64,000 nt of DNA, taken from Ephydatia muelleri. Its lineage: Eukaryota; Porifera; Demospongiae; Spongillida; Spongillidae. Below the pieces are notes generated by a model. The model ran no database searches and was not told the origin of the DNA. It saw nothing but the letters and a program-made list of their open reading frames with translations. Positions 56,701-64,000 of the stretch are shown here, piece by piece. The stretch lies in NCBI GenBank assembly GCA_013339895.1, contig JABACO010000017.1, positions 8,020,144 to 8,084,143 of the forward strand, given 5' to 3'. Position 1 is the stretch's first letter. Each line of letters starts with the position of its first letter. The position numbers and the translations under genes were made by a program.

Positions 56701-59700
56701 CCCCTTCTCCTTCTCCCTTCCTACCTTCTCCTTCTCCCTCCTACCCTTCTCCTCCTCCCTCCTAACCCCTTCTCCTCTCCCTCCCTTTCCCCCAGTCAGG
56801 GTTTCAACCTCAAAAGGGACCCGGGGGGGGGGGGGGGGGGGGGGGGGTGCGGGGGGAAGGGCATTATAACCCTTTACAGGGGGCGATCAAATATTATATT
56901 AAGGCAACTTTGACTTCCAGTCTACAATATCACACAAATCTATTCAACTGAGGTCTACACAATCTTATTAAAAGCATTCTTTTGTGTACTTAATTCAATG
57001 AAGATTAAATACATTTTGCCATCACCATTAGTCTAAATATTTCTGTTTCAACTGCATCTGTAGAAAGAAGCTGTTCTCAACTGAAGTTGATTAACACTCT
57101 TCTGCGTAACTGTTTCAGTAATTCCAATTGTCTAATCTAATGAAAATTGCAATAGACTTGGCAGATAACCTGACCTTGATTTATAGTAAAAGTGGGATTG
57201 CATGTAAGAAAGATTGCCAAAGGGGGGGGATGGGGGAGGGAGGAGGAAAAATAAGGTAAGGGGGGCAAATGCCCTCCCCTTGATGAAACCTGGGCCCTCC
57301 TTCCCTCACCTGTAGGGACACTCCTCTCCTCTCTTGCACTCCCCCTTCACCCAGAAGGAGCATATGTGGGGTCTGTTCCTCTTGTAGTAGGGAGTGGTCC
57401 TGGCAAGCCTCATCAGCACATCACTGGGAGCCTGGGCCTTACCCAGAGCTCCAGCGGCCTGGGTACCCCCTGTCTCTGCCAGCTGTAAGAGGATATGAGG
57501 TCACTTCCTGTCTCCACCCCCTTCATTTCCCACACCACCCCCTATTTCTACACCACCACATACAATGTTCGATGTACACATGTGTAAGGAAGGTACCATT
57601 ATTTTGGGCTTGAGAGATAGAGGTGGAGGTGAGGTGTGGTGGGGATGAGGGTAGGTGAGGATGACATGGGGGTGAGGGTAGGTGAGGACGACATGGGGGT
57701 GAGGTGGAGGTGAGGGTGTGGTGGGGGTGAGGGTAGGTGAGGATGCCATGGGGATGAGGGTAGGTGAGGATGACATGGGGGTGAGGGTAGGTGAGGACGA
57801 CATGGGGGTGAGGTGGAGGTGAGGGTGTGGTGGGGGTGAGGGTAGGTGAGGATGCCATGGGGATGAGGGTAGGTGAGGATGACATGGGGGTGAGGGTAGG
57901 TGAGGACGACATGGGGGTGAGGTGGAGGTGAGGGTGTGGTGGGGGTGAGGGTAGGTGAGGATGCCATGGGGATGAGGGTAGGTGAGGATGACATGGGGGT
58001 GAGGGTAGGTGAGGACGACATGGGGGTGAGGTGGAGGTGAGGGTGTGGTGGGGGTGAGGGTAGGTGAGGATGCCATGGGGATGAGGGTAGGTGAGGATGA
58101 CATGGGGGTGAGGGTAGGTGAGGACGACATGGGGGTGAGGTGGAGGTGAGGGTGTGGTGGGGGTGAGGGTAGGTGAGGATGCCATGGGGATGAGGGTAGG
58201 TGGGGATGACTTGGGGATGAGGGTAGGTGAGGACAACATGGGGATGAGGGTAGGTGAGGACGACATGGGGATGATGGTAGGAGAGGGTGATATGGGGATA
58301 AGGGTAGATGAGGGTGTGGCGTGAGCGACATGGGGATGAGAGGGCAACATGGGGATGGACGTGGAATAACAATCCACAAGTCTCCTCGTAATACGCAAGG
58401 ATGCAGCACATTTCGGGGGACAACTGGACACATACTGTTTCATAGTCTTATATATGCATTGGTTTGTAGGTTTATCTCAAGTATTTTTATTGATCTTGCC
58501 ACATGTCACATGTTCCTCCTCCCCAGCCCTTTTACTCTTACGCACTTATCCCCAATCCCTTTACGCTCCTCCCCAACCCACCCACCTGCTTGTCCACACT
58601 TTGCATGAAGTACTCTCTATTGATGTCGTTCTTAGGGAGGTCATCCTTCATCCCTATGGCCTGGTCCCTCACCTGTACCGGTAGTCCAAACTCCAGGTCT
58701 ATGGGACACACAACATCCATCATTGCTTCTCTGCTTATCAAGCCAGCCCAGCCCACACGGTTAAACCTGCTCGCCTACATGGTTTAACCCCCCCCCCCCC
58801 CCCCGCCTACATGGTTTCCCCCCACCCACATGGTTTAACCCCCGCCCACATGGTTTAACCCCCAATAATACCTGTATTCAGGTCTCGACTCATTCGTACA
58901 TGACATCACACAAGTACCGAAGTACGATGGACTAAAATCAACAACCCTTGCACAAAAAAACACCTGTTTGTGACCAGCAGCTATAGTATGTGCGTTTACA
59001 TTTAGTCAGGACAAACGCAAGGCTGGAAGACTAGTAACTGCTTTCGAAGACCTTCTTGATCATCCATTTAACCTGATAATTGTTTGACGTAATACGCAAA
59101 AGAGGCGGGCCTGGATGTTACTGTTATGCCTGTGCCCATTGAGTGGAAAGTGCTGCGAAAACTCACCATTAGGCTAGACACAAAATTTGGCAGATGTAAA
59201 AACTATTATCAGTACGCGAGTCCCCATCACCTACCAAGTCATGATACATCCCCATCACCTATCAAGTCATGATACATCCCCATCACCTACCAAGTCATGA
59301 TACATCCCCATCACCTACCAAGTCATGATACATCCCCATCACCTACCAAGTCATGATACATCCCCATCACCTACCAAGTCATGATACATCCCCATCACCT
59401 ACCAAGTCATGATACATCACCTACCAAAAGTTACTATACCTGTCGCCTACCAGACCATGGATACAGCCAGCAGCGTGATTTTAGAACTTTTAAAACGCTT
59501 AACATGTACAAAAGAGATGGATTAATGTGTGTAAAAAAAATAGGTCCAGCAAAGGATATACACATGTAGTTTAACATTATGCAAAAGCACCTGAAAACCA
59601 TGGTACCGTCCTGGTACTTTAACTGATTTAGACTACACGCAGTGCGTACATAGCAACCAACAAACGTAGGGGCAGGTATGTGCTAGCGGGGAGGTATGTG

Positions 59701-60260
59701 CCAGCGGGGGAGGTATGTGCCAGCGGGGAAGGTACGTACCAGAGGGAAGGTAGATACCAGAGGGGAGGTAGGTACCAGAAAGGAAGGTACATACCAGAGG
59801 GCAGGTACGTACCAGAGGGAAGGTAGGTATCAGAGGGCAGGTATGTGCCAGCAGGGAGGTATGTGCTAGAGGGGAGGTATGTGCCAGCGGGGAAGGTATG
59901 TACCAAAGGGAAGGTACATGTACGTACCAGCGGGGAGGTACGTACCAGAGGGAAGGTACGTACCAGCGGGGAGGTACGTACCAGAGGGAAGGTACGTACC
60001 AGAGGGGAGGTACTCTCTACCACAACGCACCCTGCCCTCTGGCACTTGGAGTACCTAATGAGGTCACTATGTAAAACAAGGTGCCCGCAATATCAGCTAT
60101 AGTCTAAATACAGATATGATGATGTTCCACAAAACTCACCAAGCAGACATGTCTGGCAAACATTTTTCAGCTGCGCGCAAGCCTGGCATACTTCTGTCTT
60201 CTTGTACCTCATGCGAGCTCCAGGGCACCATCGGAACACAGTGAATGGACGGGAGCACAC
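51689..60260 (-). CDS. RBM22: Pre-mRNA-splicing factor RBM22, N- and C-terminal exons not found
   Basis: RBM22 (yeast Cwc2/Slt11 type) belongs to the NineTeen-related part of the activated spliceosome and contacts U6 and the pre-mRNA in the nucleus. Exons: 60260-60140 ([20 protein letters not shown] with Cys-rich zinc-binding motifs), 58698-58586 ([10 protein letters not shown]), 57482-57310 ([20 protein letters not shown], start of the CCCH finger), 55829-55629 (end of finger, [25 protein letters not shown] of RRM RNP2), 52256-52120 (RRM with [17 protein letters not shown]) and 51790-51689 ([19 protein letters not shown]). All phases agree. Upstream of 60260 the N-terminal exon (ILCQTCLG region in relatives) is not seen; a retrotransposon fills that side. 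The Pro-rich C-terminal exon is also not seen and may lie in the gap at 49535. The 51790-51689 exon runs in frame into a 36-base repeat. Identity is secure. Confidence 0.95.
51950..52118. repeat. CAGCCACACCCACCTTTATA repeat
   Basis: Six to seven degenerate copies of a 25-32 base unit lie directly 3' (minus strand) of the donor of RBM22 exon 52256-52120. Confidence 0.85.
52340..52975. repeat. About 52-bp minisatellite CTGCAAACCCCTCCCCTCTA
   Basis: About fourteen copies in two length classes in the large RBM22 intron between exons at 55629 and 52256. Long Pro-rich frames on the plus strand are artefacts. Confidence 0.93.
53620..53870. repeat. 24-bp repeat CTGGAGGGTCCCTCCCCACC with poly-C
   Basis: About ten copies around an internal poly-C run (53706-53734). 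GGAGGGTCCCTCC is palindromic. Same RBM22 intron. Confidence 0.93.
53880..55600. other. Rest of the large RBM22 intron
   Basis: Unique AT-rich sequence of about 1.7 kb. Open frames at 53619-54170 and 54341-54574 (plus) resemble no family I know. Nothing else supported. Confidence 0.45.
55838..56112. repeat. GTGTGGGGAGGAGGTAGT repeat
   Basis: About sixteen copies of an 18-base unit with GTCGGGAGTAGGTAGTAATG variants, directly upstream (minus strand) of the acceptor of RBM22 exon 55829-55629. Confidence 0.92.
56262..56800. repeat. About 22-bp repeat TAACCCCTTCTCCTCCTCCC
   Basis: More than twenty copies of a homopyrimidine-rich unit in an RBM22 intron. TAACCC resembles a telomere word but the unit is not telomeric. 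Confidence 0.92.
56823..56848. repeat. Poly-G tract
   Basis: About 26 G followed by TGCGGGGGGAAGGG, in the RBM22 intron. Confidence 0.92.
57613..58330. repeat. 109-bp higher-order repeat
   Basis: Higher-order units of 109 bases start at 57701, 57810, 57919, 58028 and 58137 and look identical. Each has four 25-30 base sub-units of type GGTGAGGGTAGGTGAGGATG. More diverged sub-units follow to 58330. In the RBM22 intron between exons 58698-58586 and 57482-57310. Confidence 0.95.
58789..58870. repeat. Poly-C and CCTACATGGTTTAACCCC repeat
   Basis: A 16-base C run inside about five copies of an 18-22 base unit, upstream (minus strand) of RBM22 exon 58698-58586. Confidence 0.85.
58871..59217. other. 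RBM22 intron, unique stretch
   Basis: No repeat array and no exon-like sequence recognised. Confidence 0.4.
59218..59428. repeat. 28-bp repeat, about 7.5 copies
   Basis: Unit ATGATACATCCCCATCACCT plus ACCAAGTC, nearly identical copies, in the RBM22 intron between exons at 60140 and 58698. Confidence 0.95.
59665..60018. repeat. About 20-bp repeat GGTACGTACCAGAGGGAAGG
   Basis: About eighteen degenerate copies with GTATGTGCCAGCGGGGAG variants. GGTACGTACC is palindromic. It lies about 120 bases from the donor of RBM22 exon 60260-60140. Confidence 0.93.
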
Positions 60261-60350
60261 CTACAGAGCACATTAGAAGTGCGGGGGGGAGGGGGGGGGG
60301 GGGCGGGAAGAGAGAAGAGGGAAGTGGGGGAGGGGGGAGTTGAGTGAACA

Positions 60351-60479
60351 TAATGGTGAATTACAAGTGAACATAATGGTTAATTAACAAATCTAACAAG
60401 TGAACAGAACGGTTAATTAACAAATCTAACAAGTGAACATAATGGTTAATTAACAAATCTAACAAGTGAACATGATGGT
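60351..60479. repeat. 33-bp repeat next to the retrotransposon
   Basis: Three and a half copies of AACATAATGGTTAATTAACA plus AATCTAACAAGTG end exactly where the proposed LTR begins. Internal GGTTAATTAAC is palindromic. Confidence 0.88.
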
Positions 60480-60624
60480 TGTTGTGTAAATGATGATGTA
60501 ATGCGTGTGGGTGGGGCATCACGTGTGTTGTGTAAGAGCATTGTGCGTTTTTACTGTGGCACTTTCTGAGACTTCATAAATCCTAGTCCATCGCGATCTC
60601 TATTAGCTTCTACGAATCGTAACA
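60480..60624 (+). repeat. Proposed 5' LTR, about 145 bp
   Basis: Starts TGTTGTGTAAATG after the 33-base array and ends GTAACA directly before the primer-binding site; the termini TGTT/AACA are inverted. The left border is inferred, since the 3' LTR is not in the window. Confidence 0.5.
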
Positions 60625-60642
60625 TGGTGTCAGAAGTGGGAT
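60625..60642 (+). other. Primer-binding site, tRNA-Leu type
   Basis: TGGTGTCAGAAGTGGGAT is complementary to the 3' end expected for a eukaryotic tRNA-Leu (ending TGACACCA). It lies 36 bases before the gag start, as expected for an LTR element. Confidence 0.75.
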
Positions 60643-60677
60643 CCTCGTCTCTATGATATCGGAAAGTTAAAAGAGCC

Positions 60678-62288
60678 ATGGAGAAGTATTTGGTTCCCGA
60701 ACCCATTGGCGAGGGAGAACTGAGCGACCAATGGATTCGGTTTAAAAGAGAGTTTGACCAGTTTCTGACGGCAATTGGAAAGGCGGATGCATCGGGTGCG
60801 GTTAAGTTGGCTATATGCTTGCGGGTGATCGGTCCTAGGATGAATGACGTTGTAGACGCTATTGTATTTGTGGAGGGCGAGGACAGGAGTGACTTTACTG
60901 TCGTAGCAAAGCTGGATGTTCTGTGTGCACGGTGCAGTAGCAAGCATGTCACAAGAGATAGGTTTTTCCAGCTAAGACAGTCCGGGAGAACGATCGATCA
61001 GTTTGTCACTGAGCTTAGGAAGAAGGTGAAAGATTGTGAGTTTGGAACATTAAAGGACGATCTGATGCTGCATGTCCTTATTCGAGGTCTGGATAGTGAA
61101 CACATGCGGCGCCGTTTATTTGAGACCGACAACCTGGAGCTACCCAAAGCGATCCGGATGTGTCAAGGAATGGAGGCAACGGCGGCAGATCTACAGTCCT
61201 GGGGTGAAGCAAAGAATGGCAGTCCAGAAGTGGTTGCCGCAGTCAAGGGTACTACAAAGGAGAGTTTTGGAGATGAAGATAGTGAGGGTGTGGCTTTAGT
61301 GAGCCGGGCACCAAATGTTCAAGGCTCATCGAGTAGGAATGGAGCAGCAATGGGCTTTAGGACACAAGAGTCATGGGTCAGAAGGAATCCAAAGGGTAAA
61401 GGATGTTCCAAGTGTGGGAGAGTTCATAAGTATGGACAGTGCCCTGCATTTGGTCAAGTGTGCCGGAAATGTAGAGGCACGAACCATTTTGCAAAACAGT
61501 GTACTTCTCAGCAAAATGTAACGCAAATGGTGGAGAGCGGTAGAGAAGAAGAAGAGTGTCTTCTTATCAGGGTGGAAAAGATAGGGAGGAAGCTGTTGGC
61601 AGTGTTATCTGTTACAGGGAAGAAACGATTGTCGGTGAATCTCACTTGCCAGTTAGATTCAGCAGCAACATGTAATGTGCTGTCCCATAGGGACTACCTG
61701 AAATTGGGAAAACCACGGTTGGAACACAGCAGTATAACGCTAACCATGTATGATGGCTCGGTGCGCAGGTCAATGGGAAGGTGCACTCTGCAGTTGGCAG
61801 CTGAAACCATCTCACAGTTGGAGTTTGAAGTTCTGGACACCAAGCATCATTCGCTGCTGTCTATGGACACCTGTTTGAAGTTGGGACTACTCAAGTACAA
61901 CATGGAGGAGGTATGTATTGTACACTCAGATCAGGAGCTCACACGTTCCAGAATTTGCGAGGAGTACTCGGATCTTTTCAGCGGCATCAGGTGTCTGCCT
62001 GGGGAATACGATATCGAATTGGACAGTGCCATACCACCTGTCCAAAATCGACCACGGAAAGTTCCGCACATGATGAAAGCAGCCGTTGAAGAGAAGATCA
62101 GCTCATTGGTACAGTGTGGAGTTTTGGCACCAGTAGAGTGTCCAACTGAATGGATCAGTAATCTGACAGCTGTCTGGAAGGCGGACAAGAAACAAGTGCG
62201 TGTTTGTCTTGACCCTCGTGATCTTAATAGGGCTGTGAGGCGGAATCATTTTAACATGCCGACACTCGATGATGTTTGCCGAAGCTGA
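60678..62288 (+). CDS. Retrotransposon Gag-protease and start of reverse transcriptase
   Basis: One open frame of 536 residues from ATG at 60678. Residues about 1-190 are a Gag capsid-like region; two zinc knuckles follow (CSKCGRVHKYGQC near 243 and CRKCRGTNHFAKQC near 262). The aspartic protease motif is LDSAAT near residue 326, a variant of the usual D-T/S-G-A. From about residue 455 the N-terminal reverse transcriptase fingers are present (CLDPRDLN motif). A one-base lesion near 62276-62283 then throws the frame into a stop at 62288; the rest of the transcriptase continues in another frame. Gag and pol are fused without a programmed shift. Confidence 0.92.
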   Translation: MEKYLVPEPIGEGELSDQWIRFKREFDQFLTAIGKADASGAVKLAICLRVIGPRMNDVVDAIVFVEGEDRSDFTVVAKLDVLCARCSSKHVTRDRFFQLRQSGRTIDQFVTELRKKVKDCEFGTLKDDLMLHVLIRGLDSEHMRRRLFETDNLELPKAIRMCQGMEATAADLQSWGEAKNGSPEVVAAVKGTTKESFGDEDSEGVALVSRAPNVQGSSSRNGAAMGFRTQESWVRRNPKGKGCSKCGRVHKYGQCPAFGQVCRKCRGTNHFAKQCTSQQNVTQMVESGREEEECLLIRVEKIGRKLLAVLSVTGKKRLSVNLTCQLDSAATCNVLSHRDYLKLGKPRLEHSSITLTMYDGSVRRSMGRCTLQLAAETISQLEFEVLDTKHHSLLSMDTCLKLGLLKYNMEEVCIVHSDQELTRSRICEEYSDLFSGIRCLPGEYDIELDSAIPPVQNRPRKVPHMMKAAVEEKISSLVQCGVLAPVECPTEWISNLTAVWKADKKQVRVCLDPRDLNRAVRRNHFNMPTLDDVCRS

Positions 62289-62881
62289 AAGATGCTAAGA
62301 TTTTCAGTTTGTTAGATGCCAAGGACGGATTTCTTCATGTCAAGTTAACTGAGAGGAGTAGTTATTTAACAACCTTTTGGAGTCCTAAAGGTCGATATAG
62401 GTGGGTGCGCCTACCCTTTGGTTTGTCCTCAGCACCTGAAGAATTTCAGCGTCGTTTGCAAGCAGCACTGCAAGGGCTGGATGGAGTGGAAGTTGTAGCT
62501 GATGATGTGCTGGTCTATGGAAGTGGGACTGCGGAAAAAGAGGCTAGAATAAGCCATGACGAGAGGTTGGTCAAGCTCCTACAAAGGGCAAGAGAGGTTA
62601 GGTTGAAATTCAACAAGGACAAACTACGTTTGCATCTAACGGAGCTTGTCTACATTGGGCACCACATTTCCGTCAATGGTTTGAGGCCAGATCCAGCTAA
62701 AGTGACGGCTGTCAAAAACATGCCTGAGCCCACCTCCCCACAAGCTGTGCGTCGTTTCCTGGGCATGAGCAACTATCTGGCGCGGTTCATACCCCGGCTG
62801 TCTGCTACATGTACAAGTGAACCTCTTCGCGCCTTACAGAAGGAAATGCAGAGTTCCGGTGGACTGAGGCAGAAAAGTTAG
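62276..62881 (+). pseudogene. Retrotransposon reverse transcriptase core, frame-broken
   Basis: Continuation of the polymerase in the second frame. It has the SLLDAKDGF block, the LPFGLSSAP block and the catalytic VADDVLVYG (at 62495-62521; Val in place of the usual Tyr, both Asp present), then the thumb (LGMSNYLARFIPRL). A further one-base lesion lies between about 62825 and 62850 and the frame stops at 62881. Confidence 0.9.
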
Positions 62882-64000
62882 CTTTCCGTAACCTAAAGGA
62901 CATGATCAGCCAGGAACAGTTGTTGACCTTATGATGTTCGTAAACCAGTTGTAATTCAATGCGATGCCAGCACAGAAGGTCTGGGGGCTACACTCTTACA
63001 AGAAGGACGTCTAGTCGTCTCCGTCTCTAGATCATTAACCAAAAGTGAGCGTAACTATGTAGCACTGGAGTTAGAGTGCTTGGCGGTGGTATTTGCGTGC
63101 CAGAAATTCGACCAGTATATATATATGGTAAGAGAGTGACTGTTGAAACTGACCACAAGCCCTTGGAAGTGATCATTAAGAAGTCACTGCTGGCAGCTCC
63201 AAGACGGCTCCAACGGATGCTGCTGCAGCTACAGCGGTATGATCTGAATGTCGTGTATGTTCCTGGTTCACAACAAGTGGTGGCAGATACCCTGTCCAGA
63301 GCACCTGTCGAGGCTGCTCCAGAAGATACTGCTTGTAGGGATGAGGTATTTCATCTCGGATTAAAAGATGCTGTGTTCAAAGAACTGCAAGTGATTTCGG
63401 AGCGAGATTTCATCCCGATAAGTGACATGAGGCTGACAGCAGTGAAGGAGGCTGCAAAGAAGGATGTGGAACAGACAGAACTCCGGAAGGTCATCAGCAA
63501 TGGGTGGCCAAATAAAATAGTTGAGGTACCAGAATATGCTCGTAAGTACTGGAATTTCAGAGAGGTGTTAACCACACAGGATGGTGTGATCTACAAAGGT
63601 GGTCAAGTGGTGGTACCGAGTTCACTGAGAGAGGAGTTCTTGCGTCGTCTACATTCTAGCCATCAAGGTCAAGAGTCTACTTGTCGTCGAGCTAGAGATG
63701 TGGTCTACTGGCCAGGCATGTTGGAAGATATCAAGCAGGTAACCACAACCTGTCCTGTCTGTGAAGAGAACATGCCAGCACAAGCCAAACAAGATATCTG
63801 AGCACATGAGATTCCAGAACAGCCATGGGCTAAGGTGGGGTTGGATCTGTTCCGGAGTAAAGGAAAAGACTACTTGATAATCGTGGACTATTTAACAGAT
63901 TTCTTCTAAATCTGTCCACTATCCCAAACTCTAACATCGGATGTGATTGGTGCAACTAAGGAACAGTTTGCCCGACATGGGATTCCAGTAGTGGTTCAGA
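62882..64000 (+). pseudogene. Retrotransposon RNase H and integrase, frame-broken and cut by window end
   Basis: RNase H block VIQCDAST and the ETDHKPLE block are recognisable. A lesion near 62929-62935 and a length change in a TA run (63115-63126) break the frame; the longest intact piece ends at TGA 63799-63801. It contains the H2C2 integrase zinc finger (HSSHQG, CPVCEE). After the stop the integrase core begins (VGLDLF, IIVDYL) but has an in-frame TAA at 63907-63909. The rest is outside the window. Confidence 0.88.

Larger units (their letters stand above)
60480..64000 (+). mobile_element. Ty3/gypsy-type LTR retrotransposon, 3' end outside the window
   Basis: Order is LTR, primer-binding site, gag, protease, reverse transcriptase, RNase H, integrase, which is the Ty3/gypsy order. 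The element lies antisense to RBM22, whose first visible exon starts at 60260. Since RBM22 N-terminal exons must lie further right, the insertion is probably in an intron. Reading is interrupted by several frame lesions and two stop codons, so this copy is not autonomous as assembled. The 3' LTR and target duplication cannot be examined. Confidence 0.93.

Noticed and set aside
57501..58443. Open frames of about 300 residues rich in His-Pro-Ser on the minus strand
   Set aside because: All three minus frames are open because the 109-base satellite lacks stops; it lies in an RBM22 intron.

Overview
The window is nuclear DNA of a demosponge. The main evidence is a spliced gene for silicatein, the silica-depositing cathepsin L relative of sponges: it has the CGASYAFSA active-site block, with Ser in place of the catalytic Cys. 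Short spliced exons, introns packed with micro- and minisatellites, fold-back and MITE-like elements and a Ty3/gypsy-type retrotransposon fit a sponge genome. Two gaps of exactly 1000 N (23393-24392 and 49535-50534) divide it into three contigs.

Layout. (1) 310-9496, minus: Bicaudal-C (BICC1) orthologue with KH repeats, 3' end (SAM region) off the left edge. (2) 9497-19385: intergenic, with a decamer array, half of a TIR element, a long fold-back element, a 0.7-kb repeat family and a palindromic mini-element. (3) 19386-22093, plus: silicatein; 22645 onward, plus: a sister gene that keeps the catalytic Cys, cut off by the gap. (4) 24393-35978 repeats 11898-23392 almost base for base and continues into the complete sister gene (35226-39735). 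The duplicate begins and ends exactly at the gap, so it is most simply an unmerged contig overlap, and the true locus probably has one silicatein and one Cys-type sister. (5) 40095-45341, minus: a secreted CUB-domain protein of unknown function; 47935-48968, minus: the 3' half of a paralogue. (6) 51689-60260, minus: RBM22 splicing factor with CCCH finger and RRM; its first and last exons are not found. (7) 60480 to the right edge, plus: an LTR retrotransposon antisense to RBM22, apparently within its first intron.

How the genes may work together. Silicatein and its sister have identical intron positions and phases over the shared exons and lie about 0.55 kb apart, so they arose by tandem duplication. 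Two secreted CUB-type paralogues lie 3' of them. This may be a small spicule-related cluster, but only the silicatein supports that directly. BICC1 and RBM22 are conserved RNA-binding genes with no evident tie to silica.

The most unusual structure concerns splicing. Exons of RBM22 and of the CUB gene run without a stop into minisatellites whose unit is a multiple of three (36 bp and 42 bp) and carries a GTAAGG 5' splice site in every unit. Choosing a different donor would add or remove whole peptide repeats without changing frame.
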